From: Bryoerythrophyllum caledonicum
Lineage: Eukaryota > Streptophyta > Bryopsida > Pottiales > Pottiaceae
Direction of reading: 5' to 3'
Assembly: GCA_963971425.1 (NCBI GenBank)
Contig: OZ020517.1
Location: 13,394,501 to 13,458,500 of the forward strand
Length of the DNA: 64,000 bases
Both the position numbers and the translations under genes were made by a program. This document shows, one piece after another, positions 1 to 11,266 of the stretch (positions are counted from its first letter, which is position 1; every line of letters begins with the position of its first letter). Below the pieces are notes generated by a model. The model was given only the letters and a program-made list of their open reading frames with translations. It was not told the origin of the DNA and searched no databases.

Positions 1-1011
1 TATTTCAGACTCGACTTCATCTTGGTGCCAAGTCGTCGTCATTCTGCTTTTTCGTACGGATGCTCTGATCGGTTTGATATTCATGTGGAAAAAACAACCG
101 TGCGTGTGATGCTGTGCAGGGCCCAAGACAGGTCCCTCCTCAAGCACCGACGACTTGCAACGAAGCAGCCCATCTGGCTCAACTTCCCCGAATCGGATTA
201 TGCCTCCGATGAGAAGCTGGTATACTCTGTTGCACGCTTAGCCCCTGATTCGTACTCAAAGTGATCTAGTATTAATTAATTGTGACGGTACTTTCATATT
301 GATTAACTGTTTGCATATGGAGTACTACTTGGTTTTGAATCCGAAAAATAGGTACATGCTTGTGTGAGATCAACATGAATATGCCTCACATGGCTAGCTG
401 TACCGATGCACAGCCTTGACAGCCTTTGTTCCTGTGTCATGTGCAATCCAGAGGAACGGGCTATCGGACGATGAGTTCATCGACCTCCTCAAAGGGGAAA
501 CCCGAGCTTGCTACTCGAAAGTGGAGCGAACCAAATGTAACTAACACTCGTACACCTCACTACTTACTTGCAGCGCTTTATGCTCGTAGCTCTTACATGC
601 TCCACTTGTATGTATCATTCAGGTCTGCAGATGTTCCTGGACCAGGAGCAGGCTCGGGGTAACCTCCCTGAGCTGTCGGAGGGGAAGGCCAAGGCCACCA
701 CCTCCGAGAAGGTGACGTCCTTGCGCGATTTCCTCAAGCAAACTTTACTTGAGCGCCTAGCAAAGGCGACCCCGCTGGCACCGATTTCGAAGAAGCACAA
801 CATGGGGAAGCTTTGGAGGGAGCACGAGGCCGATATCACCAAGAGGGTCGACGATCTGTTGCGCGTTGACAATGACATGATGACAGACGAGGTGCAGGAT
901 CACCAGGCGCAGCAGCCGCATGAGGAAGTGCTGGACAATATGAGTGCCAACTTTGACATGCTGGTCACTGTAGCGCTAACGCACCCGGACCTCAAGCCTT
1001 ACGAGCATTGA
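1..1011 (+). CDS. AP2/ERF-like gene, 5'-truncated copy A of an inverted pair
   Basis: Only the 3' part of this gene is in the window. Exons inferred from splice signals and from the second copy are 9-71, 120-219, 452-536 and 623-1011 (TGA stop). Exon 120-219 encodes RSLLKHRRLATKQ followed by NFPESDYASDEKL, which resembles the last helix and NF..SDY tail of an AP2/ERF domain. The last exons give SDDEFIDLLKGE and a charged helical tail ending DLKPYEH. The last exon is exactly as long (389 nt) as in the copy at 9465-9853 and the proteins differ at about five residues there. Similarity continues to about position 1142 and then stops sharply. AP2/ERF assignment is from motif memory only. It could instead be a lineage-specific family, and whether this copy is expressed is unknown. 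Confidence 0.5.
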
Positions 1012-1384
1012 AGGATCGCAGCCCCGGATCCCTGCGCGAGCAAGCCACGTGCGATGGTGCTGAGCTTCAGGGGATGGTGGCGTGAAGACCTTTATCATGG
1101 CACTAGCGCAAACAAACAACAGCCCTGTGACGAAACCCGCTTCCTCCTAAACAGCAGATTACTCATGCCCTCGGCAGCGAACTACGGAGCAAACTACGGT
1201 CTTGTGGGTTCGGTCTCTGGAATTCTTCAGCAGCCACAAGGACTTGGCCACGTTGAAGGAAGCGTGCTGGTTTGTGGACTGAGAAACATCGTTTTTCGAG
1301 CCACAATCAGGTTGGCTTCAAGGATTCACCATCAACACGGTAGCAACAGACCCTCCAGCCGCACGTGCAGGCGTGGTCCGGCAT

Positions 1385-1628
1385 TAATTCCATTTTGGCG
1401 GTTGGTGGAAGTAGAGCCATCCACGGCCACGCTACGCACCCTCGCAGCACTGAGGTGTGCATGTGGTAGAGAAAGATCAGCACTCATGAGCGGATGAAGA
1501 AGCTGCAGGATCTGGTGCCCAACATAAACTCGCGCCACAGCAGCACCGCGGACATGCTGGACGAAGTCGTGGAGTATGTGAAAAAAGTGCAGCTGAAAGT
1601 GGAGGAGATCTGGCTGACGGCTTCTTAG
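1385..1628 (+). pseudogene. bHLH transcription factor relic with stop in the basic region
   Basis: One frame reads SRAIHGHATHPRSTE, then a TAG at 1467-1469, then RKISTHERMKKLQDLVPN, STADMLDEVVEYVKKVQ and a terminal stop. This matches the plant bHLH subfamily that has RAKRGCATHPRSIAERVRR before ISERMKKLQDLVPN and TADMLDEAVEYVK. The conserved ATHPRS and helix-loop-helix residues are intact. The basic residues between them have been replaced and a stop interrupts them, so DNA binding would be lost. The region is contiguous with no intron, so a processed or truncated copy is possible. It lies just past the breakpoint of the AP2-like duplication. I am confident of the family and fairly confident it is dead. 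An intron hiding the stop is unlikely because only 15 nt separate the two parts. Confidence 0.8.
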
Positions 1629-3868
1629 TTGAAGCTGGAGGCTATGCATCCTCACTGAACTCCTGAACCCTAAACCCAAAACCTAGGCTACCGAGCTTTT
1701 CTTAGGATAGAAGTGGTCATTAACGTTTGAATTGGATTAAAGGTTTGAATTTAGTTTATTTCATTTTACTGCATTACGAATCTTTCAAATTAATTGTACC
1801 ATTAATTGTGATGTTAGTTCCTTGTGTAGTGCCAAATTTTAGTGGTAGAAGCATGTTTCATACTCTGATTTGTGCAATGAAGAAAATCAGCAACAGTGTT
1901 GCTAGAGCTCATTTTTTTATGTTATGAATATATTTCCTTATATGGTAAGTTGTCATGTTTCTGAAAAAATAGCAATTTGCATTTTTTTTAATGATAAACA
2001 TAATAATAAATTATTCTTGCAAGGATTGCAAAATGTATTACAATTCCACCTCAAGTATTTCCTCTTCTTATGCTACATGTGAATCTATTATGTATTTTCT
2101 AAGTGGTCTCCTTTGATTAGCCTATATTTGCTACTAGATACCTTCTATGAAAAGGGACCAAAGGATGAATCACCGCTAATTGCAAACCGTAATTTAGAGC
2201 AATGGATGAGTAATTAGGATGGAAATGGGGCAAAATGGAATCATTCTATTCAATATTGAGTGGCGGAAATTAGAAGATGCCGGAATTGGTCATGATTACC
2301 TCAAATTGAACATCCAAATGCTCAAAAGTTAAAACAAACATTCATGCAACTTCTTTTGAAAACTAAAAATATTGAAATGAAAAAAAATCAAGATTTCTAA
2401 TTCTTATATAAAAATCAATGTTTTTTGTCTGCTCTTTATTCAACAAAGTGAGAATTTCTTTGTGTTCATGTAGACGTCAATTCTACATGTGGCATCTTTA
2501 GAGATATGATATTGATATATCAGCCTTGCTAATCAATGTCTCCAGCTTGTCGTGTGCAATATTAATAGTTGGATATAAATACACTACAGTATCCCATTTT
2601 TGAAGTCAAAGTGTCCCATATTCGGAGGAAATACATTTAAGAGTACATAAATGAGGAGAATTACATTATTGAATTTGTTAGAATGATTGACATTATTTAA
2701 TGGATCCTAGGGTCCAAGGGCAATTTGTCATTTATTTTTTTACACTTTTTTTGATTCTGTAGGAAGGTCTAATTTTGTTTAATTGCTTTGTCTTTGAATA
2801 AACTCTAAACTCAAAAATTGAAATTTTTTGTGTCATTGTACCCGTCCCAAGTTCAGCATTCCTAAAACATCCATTACATAAGGGAGTAAAAGATATAAGG
2901 CGTAGTTGATTATCACCCAGTTATCCTATGCATAAAAATAGGAAGCTCCCTTTTCAACCACCATACTTAATATGCACAATGGTCACGCGTTTCAAATTTG
3001 CATTATTTTGATTTGTTAAAACACCATTTTTGACACTATCATACAATATATGTAATTTCCACACATTTTGTTCGAAGAACATTAATTCTTCCTAAAATAA
3101 AAGTTTCATACTATGAAAGGTTTCATCGCTTTAACAAATTTGAAGAAATTTATGTAAATAATTTGTATTAATTTATATTCTACATCTAAAATTTAAATAG
3201 CTCTATTTGTCATTGGAAATTAAGAAAAGGGCAAGATTGGGTTTCTTGGAGGCCAGTGATCGAGACGCCGGTGATGAGCCCATGTTTGAGGGCAACTCAA
3301 ACGTTACACATGAACTCCGCTCTGGATTGAAGGTCATCATCTTCAAGTGAGAAGTCCCAAAAGCAGGCAACTACTTCACAAGAAGCAGGAAGATGGCCGG
3401 AAAACAAAGGTGGATTCATAGGAGATGGACAACAGTCCACAAGTGTCAAAGTTGGCTACTGGTTCAAGATATGATCATCGAGCTATGGAGTTGTTGCGAA
3501 TTTAAAAGCAATGGTGACGCTGGTACTAAAAGTGTGCAGTCTGAGATGTTGGTTACTGAAGTTGAATGTTGTGGAGAGTCGGTAGCAAATTCGGAGCGGG
3601 CACAAGTGCCAATGATTATCATACCCCACCAACGATGGCTTATCTCATCGTTCAGGTTCAGAATTATGGAAAACACGGAATGGAGCGATGCTCAGCCAAG
3701 GGTTTGCTTGGATTGAGGCGTAGGCAGGCAGAGTCTATGGGATGAGAGGTGGGGGACATGAGGTTGGAGGACGCGGCTGGGGGACAAAAGGTGGGGAACG
3801 AGAGGAGGGGGGAGCTGGGAACTGTTCAAGTAAAAGTCAAGTGGGTGATCACACCTGGGTGCTGCATG
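1629..3868. other. AT-rich intergenic stretch, no gene recognised
   Basis: No homologous reading frame is visible. Around 3,240-3,720 there is a less AT-rich patch with short open frames on both strands, none recognisable. It may be old transposon sequence. Confidence 0.5.
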
Positions 3869-4718
3869 TTAACCCCTAAAGTCAAAAGCCCTCAAAACTA
3901 CCAAAAACCCTCAAAACTGCCCTCTTTCAATGCAAGGTGAAAATTTTTGACTTTTGACAAATTTTTGAGTAAGTAACCATAAGATCTAGTACCTAACTTG
4001 TACATGTACATGCATACCGAATCTTAGATTCAAATTCCTCACCATTTGTGAGATTGTAATGTTCAAAGTTGAAAAAAAAGATTTTTTCCTTGTTGTAGAA
4101 TGGAAAACTAATGTTTTGGGGGCCAAAAAAACCATTTTTGATAGGAAATTTGACATGAGGCTCTTCAAATTCTTGTTCCTATGTGAGTAAGGAATATGTC
4201 CATATAATTTTTACCCTCATAGGACCTATAAAACCTAAAGAAATGCTTAATTTTTCACATGGAGGTATGCTGAAATACAAATACAAATGCCCATTTTCAA
4301 CAATTAAAAAGGCATGTAAAAAATTATTGGATTGAAAATCCAAACGGTAAGATCATGCTTTACTACCTCTTTTACATGTACCGAAAACAAAATTCGAAAA
4401 AAATGTAAAATCTCAATTTTTGGTGAATTTTTGAAGTTACTGCGATCTAATTGATTTTGGGCAGAATTTGAGAATAAATGAGCATATACCGCAGTTTTGG
4501 GCAGATTTCAGCATGCCCTAACAGTGTTTTCAAACTTTGACCGTGAATATCTCCTAAAGTATGAGGAATTTTAAAGCATGAATGGTGTCATTTTAAAGGT
4601 ATGGGAAAACTCTACAATCTTCCAAAAGTTGAACTTCATACGATCTAAATTTAGTAACTGAGAGCCTGACCAGAGTCAGATCGACCACATTCTGGTCGAT
4701 TTCGACTGTAGGGGTTAA
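3869..4718. mobile_element. Non-coding TTAA-flanked element (piggyBac-like MITE)
   Basis: The left end reads TTAA-CCCCTAAAGTCAAAAG. The right end, reverse-complemented, reads TTAA-CCCCTACAGTCGAAA, so the element has inverted ends and a TTAA at both borders. TTAA target duplication with ends beginning CCC is the signature of the piggyBac superfamily. The 850 bp between the ends contain no meaningful reading frame. The internal CTCAAAACTGCC...TTCAATGCAAGG stretch distantly resembles the start of the larger family at 13,885. Superfamily assignment is inference from the ends only. Confidence 0.6.
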
Positions 4719-5699
4719 CCAACAGTTAACTAGTAGTTAGTCCCAGTCAACTTAGAAACGATCTGTAGTTTCTATATCCGCATAAGGTAAAAGGAGCTTA
4801 TGTTTTTATATCTGCTCGAGTTAAAGTGAGCTTGTATTAACTCTAAGTTAACTCCACCTTCTATGGTGGGAGGAAAGTATAAAAAACAACTCTCCTAAAG
4901 AGTTGATGGTACTTCTCAATATATGTGTGTTATCTGTTCTCTCCCTTGTATATGCTCTTTCTCTTATATTTTGGTTTCCTTAGAGTCTGTAGCTCTATTT
5001 CGTTAGTGTATATAACTCTATCTTTACAAAAACAAAACCAACCGTGATAAGAATTGGCCCGCCATCCATCCCCGGTTGGCCCAACAAGGAGGTCAATTCG
5101 CCCAGGGCAAGATGGACTAAGGTAGAGGTACCCAATTTTGATCAGTGATTAAGCCAATTTGGGACTCAAATGACAATGTATGTCAAAAACATTCATGCAG
5201 AAAGATGCGGAATTAAGAATGAAACTCAACAAATATTATTTTTAATTTAATTAAAAAGACTTGGAATTGATATAGAATTTAAAAGCCCAAAAACCAATGG
5301 AGCCCATAATCAAACTGTAGAGTTGGTGAGATTTAGTGCCCTCATTTGCCCAATGCGAATAAGTGAGAGTGAGTAAAAGAGAGAAGACATGCCATAAATA
5401 ACCAACTCATGCAGGGTATCCAATGCTGATCGACCTTGTTCGACTTTCAAGGCAATGCCACCAATGAGAGCTCAATTGAGGTGGAGCAACCCAAAATTGC
5501 TCACTTCGTGACCCAATGCCGATAATGACTGATGTTTTCAGTTTTTGAATTATCGGTTTTGGATCACTTCATGCACCATTTCATGCATTTGCCATTTTCA
5601 TGCACCATGCCATGCATACTCTACCGATCGGAATTGGGTAGCCAATCAGAATTGGGTGCCTTTACCTTATGTACAAAGTGGTTTAAACTGATGTAGGAC
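4719..5699. other. Unassigned repeat-like sequence, possible solo LTR
   Basis: About 4,720-5,030 has a TATA-like GTATAAAAAAC at roughly 4,877 and ends CTTTACA. That is the general look of an LTR, but no second copy, tRNA primer site or polypurine tract is visible. 5,040-5,650 repeats phrases such as CCAATTTTGAT and GAATTGGGT but contains no recognisable gene. Confidence 0.25.
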
Positions 5700-6062
5700 G
5701 AGGTTGGTGCGGATATCACGGAATATGTTCAAGAGACCTGTGATTTAGGAAGGATGCATCTAAGATTATACAGAGGTCTTCTCTCACTTATTTCAAACTG
5801 GGGGCCAAGAACATCCTTGAATAATCCACGTCTAGTAACGGTTTAATCGTCTATATACAAGATCATATCCGAATCGTTAGCCAAATGGGCAAGGACGTTT
5901 CTTCCTCGATGGATTTGTGCAAATCAAAGAGGTTTGGGAAGGGAGAGATATATTTTCGACAATATCTTTTTGGCATGTGAGGATATGGATTTCGCAAAAG
6001 AATCCAAACAAAAATTGGTTGTGTTACTCCTTAACTTTGAGAATTTGTATGATTACGTGTAA
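5700..6062 (+). mobile_element. LINE reverse-transcriptase fragment
   Basis: One frame gives MHLRLYRGLLSLI, then SSIYKIISESLAKWARTFLP, NQRGLGRERYIFDNIFLACE and KLVVLLLNFENLYDYV. These are the fingers and palm signatures of L1-type LINE reverse transcriptase (family pattern RPITLL...YKI..K.LA.RL...LP, Q.GFV.GRSI.DNI, LLLDFEKAYD.V). The metal-binding D of the DFEKAYD block is N here, and a TAA interrupts the stretch before SSIYKII, so it is inactive. Coding similarity ends at the YDYV block, where the border of a TTAA element begins. Endonuclease and downstream domains are absent. Family call is firm; extent of the original element is unknown. Confidence 0.8.
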
Positions 6063-6153
6063 AATTTTTTGTTTCCCTTCTAACTCATTGCACTAGAACA
6101 AGCAGTTTTGAAGTGTTTTTGGTGTGAAAATGCCTTGGGCCTTTAGGGGTTAA
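6055..6153 (-). mobile_element. Terminal fragment of the 930-bp TTAA family
   Basis: This is the reverse complement of the outer 100 bp of the family at 14,806. Shared phrases are CATTGCACTAGAACAAGCAG and GTGTGAAAATGCCTTGGGCC, and it ends CTTTAGGGG-TTAA at 6150-6153. No matching second end is found nearby, so it is either a truncated insertion or a deletion relic. It cuts the LINE fragment. Confidence 0.6.
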
Positions 6154-6441
6154 ATGGCTATTGAAGGACTCTCTTACTAAATATTTGGAATTTCCTTTGG
6201 GATTCAATACTTCCAGAGCGGATAAGGACAATAAAATATTACAATCGATGAGAGCGAAATTGGCGATCTAGTCACTGAAGAAGTTTCTATGGCTGCGAGA
6301 TTATTACTTTCTTACCAAATCTACAATTTTCACTATCAACATACATTGAATGTGAGCCAATTGGAAGCGTCCAAGCCACGCGGTAGACTATTTATATATA
6401 TCAATTTATATATTTATATATTTATATATTTATATATTTAT

Positions 6442-7795
6442 ACTAGTGCGGTACCCTTGTCCTCCGGACACTACATTTTTTTGTGTTGAGTCCCCACCTC
6501 CCCGTTCCCTAGCCCTTTCCCTCCAATCCATCGTCCCCTCGTCCCCCGTCCCCGTCCCCGTCCCCATCCCCGCCTCGTCCTTTTCTTTTTGGTGGTGTTT
6601 CTTGTCATGTTGACCTGGCAATATTTGTTTTTTCCAACCTGACACAGGTTAGGAATTACTGATCTCCAAGGTTGGAGATTAGGGTTTTAGAGGGTCGATG
6701 CTCTAGTTGGAGGTTTGGGGTTGCGTTTTTGGGGATTTCGGGTTTCCATATTGTTGATGGGTGAGATGTGATTGCATTTACAAAGTAGCAGAAGGTGTTG
6801 GAGCTTACGCAACTCGCTGGCCTTGATATTTGAGAGGACACCTTTCTGATTGTGAGTTTGTAGTAGATCTGAAATTCTTTTGTTGTGTCTGTTTCTCAGT
6901 TTGTGTGGTTTAGGTTTCAACATTGTATGATGATTTTGCAGGAGAACATTGGCCAAAACAAAATACACTTCGAGTTCAAAGCATGACATAGCCTTGGCAG
7001 GCGAACCTCTGTCGAGGTCAGCGGCAGTTTAAGAATGTCATCATGGACGCTCCACGCCTTCGCAGAGCCTAGAACGCCAGAGCCTTTCGTATAAGTATTT
7101 CTCTAATCAGCAACCCTAGGAAAATTGTACAACAGATTGCGAGAGCTTGATGTCGAGTTTGAGCTCTTAACGTGAGAACCTCTGTTCGCGTTGCTCACGC
7201 GCGGGGTGAGCAACGCGCTTCTGCGTCGGCGCGGGCAACATCACGGTGGAGCTAGGCGGCGGCGAGCGCGAGGTCTCACGTTGTTTGCCTTGAAGACTGT
7301 TGTGAAGCATTAGTTAGGGTAATACTGTATGATTGAGAAATGGACACAACAAAAGAATTCCAGATCTACTACAAACTCACAATCAGAAAGGTGTCCTCTC
7401 AAATATCAAGGCCAGCGAGTTGCGTAAGCTCAATACCTTTTGCTGCTTTGTAAATGCAGTCACATCTCACCCATCAACAATATGGTAACCCTAAATCCCC
7501 AAAAACTCAACCCCAAATCTCCAACTAGAGCATCGACCCCCTGAAACCCTAATTCAAACCTTGGAGATTAGTAATTCCTAACCTGGGTCAGGTTAAAAAA
7601 AACCAATATTGCCAGGTCAACATGACAAGAAAAACCACCAAAAATGGACAGGGACGGGGACGGGGACGGCGGATGGGGGCGGGGGGATGGGGGGATGGGG
7701 GGATGGAGGATTGGAGGGAAAGGGCTAGGGGACGGGGAGGTGGGGACTCAACACAAAAAAATGTTGTGTCCGGAGGACACGGGTACCCCATTAGT
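6442..7795. mobile_element. Foldback element with ~460-bp inverted arms
   Basis: The left end ACTAGTGCGGTACCCTTG is mirrored by the right end, which reads ACTAATGGGGTACCCGTG on the other strand. The mirror continues through CCTCCGGACAC, the GGGGACGG-rich tract and the AACCTTGGAGATTAG block, as far as about 6,905 on the left and 7,325 on the right. The roughly 420-bp centre (CpG-rich near 7,190-7,270) is not mirrored. No transposase frame is visible. Open frames in the arms are mirror-image by-products. Both flanks are AT microsatellite, so a target duplication cannot be read with confidence. Confidence 0.75.
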
Positions 7796-9464
7796 ATTTT
7801 ATAATTATATAATTATAAAATTATTTTTATTTTTATTTATATATATTTATTTATACTTGTATTTATATTTATTTATTTTATATATGTATATTTATATATT
7901 TTTATTTTTATTTTTATTTTTATTTTATATTCATATATTTTTATTTCATATTTAAATGAGGTATGATACACCAACAAATCATCAAATTCAGAGTTCCATC
8001 AGCATCCATCATGTTATTGGTGTTTGCCACAAACCGTTGTTCACACTAGACCACATGTTTGTATGAACAGGTTGGTTTCAATTGCATCATACTCTAACAA
8101 TAAGCACAAAAGAGGAAAAATAGGGGAGCAGGAAAAAAAATTACAACTTGAGTTAAATTAAGTTAAGTATTTTTGTACCCTAGAGGTATTCTTGGTCCTT
8201 TAGGGATTAAATGAGGACCACATACCTTGTGCCAACTCTCGTGGCCTCGGGCAAAACATTCATTTAGAACCAGCTTCAGATTTGATACCACCATCACATG
8301 TAAAAAATTACAAACCAAAACATCAAATATAAAATCATTTAAGGTCAACAAAGAGGTGCTTCTAAAGACAAAATAGTACGCAACATCACTCAAGCTCCTT
8401 CCAAGATCATTGCTTCAACACGTGCGGCCCAAAGTGAAAAAGAAAATAATCATGGGATTACCTTGTCTTCTGCAGACTTGAGCTTCTCACAAATTTGTGG
8501 CATAGCTAGGTAATTGTCAAGCTCTATTGTAAACCGGTAATTAACCAAAACTTATCACGATTCACCAACACTTCTAAACTTGTTGGAGTATATCCAACCC
8601 ACTTTGATTCCATTACCACCCATTCACCCATCCAAAGGGAGGCTTGCTATTAGTCAAGACTCCTCACTTTTACTTGGCACTTAGGAATACCTATTGGCAG
8701 CTACCAGCTAAACATGGCACGACACTTTGAAATTCAAAACTAAATCACATCTCATTGGAAAATTATGAAATCAGTTGGGTTGGAATTGTAATTCTATGGG
8801 CTATCGCAAATAAATACATGCAATATTTTTTTTAATCACCTTAAATGACTTCCTTTTTAAAACAGAATGATCTTCCAGAAGCAGATATGACTCAAAACTT
8901 AACATGCACATTGTGCTTGATGTAGATTAGGGCTGATGAGCCACATTTCTTTTGGATCCACCTATATTAGGTGATCAAAGTACAGTAGCTGCGAGAAAAT
9001 CAGCAACATCAGTGTGCTATAGTCCCAAAATGGCATCAATCTCGTGTAATTTGAAATCAGGTTTGTTCATGTGACATTACTCTACTCTCTGTACGTTTTT
9101 CCAATATATGTGGCAGCCGAAGCAAACCATAAAATAAATTTCTGACACTTGGAATTCACTACTAAGGACTATAATTGGATTGCTCGAACCCCGTTGAGCG
9201 CACAAAGCTGCGGTGCACGGTGAACAAGGGTGGGGAGAGCAACATGACCTGGACTCCATTACCTCGCTGGTAGTGACCGAGCTTGCACAAGTACAGAACA
9301 AGGACAACAGGCGTTGATATGGGTGAAAGCGGATGTCGTCACAGGGCTGCTGTTTGTCTGCGCCAGTGCCATGATATAGGACTTCACGCCACCATCCCCT
9401 GAAGCTCAGCACAATCGCACGTCGCATCCTAGCGCAGGGATCAGGGGCTGGGAACCTTCAATGC
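7796..9464. other. AT microsatellite and gene-free sequence
   Basis: 7,800-7,960 is a run of TTATTTTTATTT-type repeats. GGTCCTTTAGGGA-TTAA at about 8,195-8,210 looks like one end of a TTAA element but has no clear partner. 9,330-9,464 is the 3' flank shared with the duplicate copy at 1,012-1,142. Confidence 0.5.
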
Positions 9465-11266
9465 TCAATGCTCGTAAGGCTTGAGGTCCGGGTGCGTTAG
9501 CGCTACAGTGACCATCATGTCAAAGTTGGCACTCATATCGTCCAGCACTTCCTCATGCGGCTGCTGCGCCTGGTGATCCTGCACCTCGTCTGTCATCATG
9601 TCATTGTCAACGCGCAGCAGATCGTCGATCCTCTTGGTGATATCGGCCTCGTGCTCCCTCCAAAGCTTCCCCATGTTGTGCTTCTTCAAATTCGGCGCCA
9701 GCGGGGTCGCCTTTGCTAGGCGCTCGAGTAAGGTTTGCTTGAGGAAATCGCGCAAGGACGTCACCTTCTCGGAGGTGGTGGCCTTGGCCTTCCCCTCCGA
9801 CAGCTCAGGGAGGTTCCCCCGTGCCTGCTCCTGGTCCAGGAACATCTGCAGGCCTGAATGATACATACAAGTGGAGCATGTAAGAGCTACGAGCGTGTAA
9901 TCACAAAGCGCTGCAAGTTAGTGAGGTGTGCGAGTGTTAGTTACATTTGGTTCGCTCCACTTTTGAGTAGCAAGCTCGGGCTTCCCCTTTGAGGAGGTCG
10001 ATGAACTCGTCGTCCGATAGCCCATTCCTCTGGATTACACATGCCACAGGAACAAAGGCTGTCAAGGCTATGCATCGGTACAGCTAGCCATGTGAGGCAT
10101 ATTCATGTTGATCTCACACAAGCATGTACCCATTTTTCCGATTTAAAACCAAGTAGTACTCCATATGCAACAGTGAATCAATACGAAAGTACCGTCACAG
10201 TTAATCAATACTAGATCAGTTTGAGTACGAAACAGGGGCTAAGCAGCAGGTGGTGCGGCAGAATATACCAGCTTCTCATCGGAGGCATAATCGGATTCGG
10301 GGAAGTTGAGCCAGATGGGCTGCTTCGTTGCAAGTCGTCGGTGCTTGAGGAGGGACCTGTCTTGGGCCCTGCACAGCATCACACGCACGGTTGTTTTTTC
10401 CACATGAATATCAAACCGATCAGAGCATCCGTACGAAAAAGCAGAATGACGACGACTTGGCACCAAGATGAAGTCGAGTCTGAAATAACCTCGCTGCTAG
10501 GATTTGGGTCGAGTGTTGCCCTGCAGGTCCAGACACGCCACACAGAATGGATCCCAATCAGTTGGCATGTCAACAAGCGGTGACAATCAACACAGTTCTA
10601 GATATTTGTCCGACAGACATATCTATAGGGTCTGCAATTCATCTATAATATGAATGTAATCCAGCCCTCATAATACTGCTTCACATGGAGTTCGGCATGG
10701 CAACATCTATATCGTATACCGACATTCAATGGTTGCATGATGGAAAATCCTTACCAATATATGGCCCGCGGGTGTCGTCTTTGGTGGCCATGCAGCTGCA
10801 ATCATTCAATCATATCCAATCAGAAGTCAGTTTGCGGCTTTGATCAGCAGCTTGCACGTCTCCGACTACATACTGAACCACAAATGATGTTGATCAATGA
10901 TCATCCGACTTCAGGGTTGCATCCAGAACATGTGAATATGGCATACAAAATTTGGAGAAGAGCAGTAAATATAGACTCAACGAGGATGATGCACATTTAA
11001 TGCATGGAACCAGTTTATGTGAACTTGTTTCAAGAGCAATCTCTTTGTTGCTAGAACTGCGCCTTTTTCAAGAATATTCGTATTGTACAACTCAAACACA
11101 TGCGTGAGGAAACTCACTTTGTCCAGGCCTGCCAGCGCCCGGTGCTGCGGTTCAGTGAGATGTTCTGGAACTTCCTCTCATCCTTTACGATCACTCTCGA
11201 GCTTCTGGACACGGGCGGAGCTGGGGCCCGCGAAACAACTGCGGCTTTGCCCTTGGACTTCGTCAT
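9465..11266 (-). CDS. AP2/ERF-like gene, copy B of an inverted pair
   Basis: ATG at 11266 opens MTKSKGKAAVVSR and then KFQNISLNRSTGRWQAW, which resembles the first strands of an AP2/ERF domain (YRGVS...GRWEA). Proposed exons are 11266-11118, 10795-10755, 10479-10417, 10368-10269, 10029-9945 and 9853-9465. Exon 10368-10269 gives the helix and NFPESDY tail. Exons from 10479 onward join in frame and end in the same C-terminal tail as copy A. The join between exon 2 and exon 3 is one base out, so either an exon border is wrong or the gene is damaged. No activation motif is recognised. The function would be DNA binding in the nucleus if the AP2 call is right. The call rests on short motif matches, and the middle of the domain is poorly conserved. 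Confidence 0.45.

Noticed and set aside
615-878. Open frame on the - strand opposite the last exon of the AP2-like copy A (and its mirror at 9,598-9,861)
   Set aside because: It is the antisense of a conserved coding exon and is open only because of that exon's codon composition.
4719-5030. Solo LTR of a retrotransposon
   Set aside because: There is a TATA-like motif and CA end, but no second LTR, primer site or clear TG start; kept only as a low-confidence note.
6430-6989. Open frames in the foldback arms
   Set aside because: They appear in mirrored form in both arms and match no protein.
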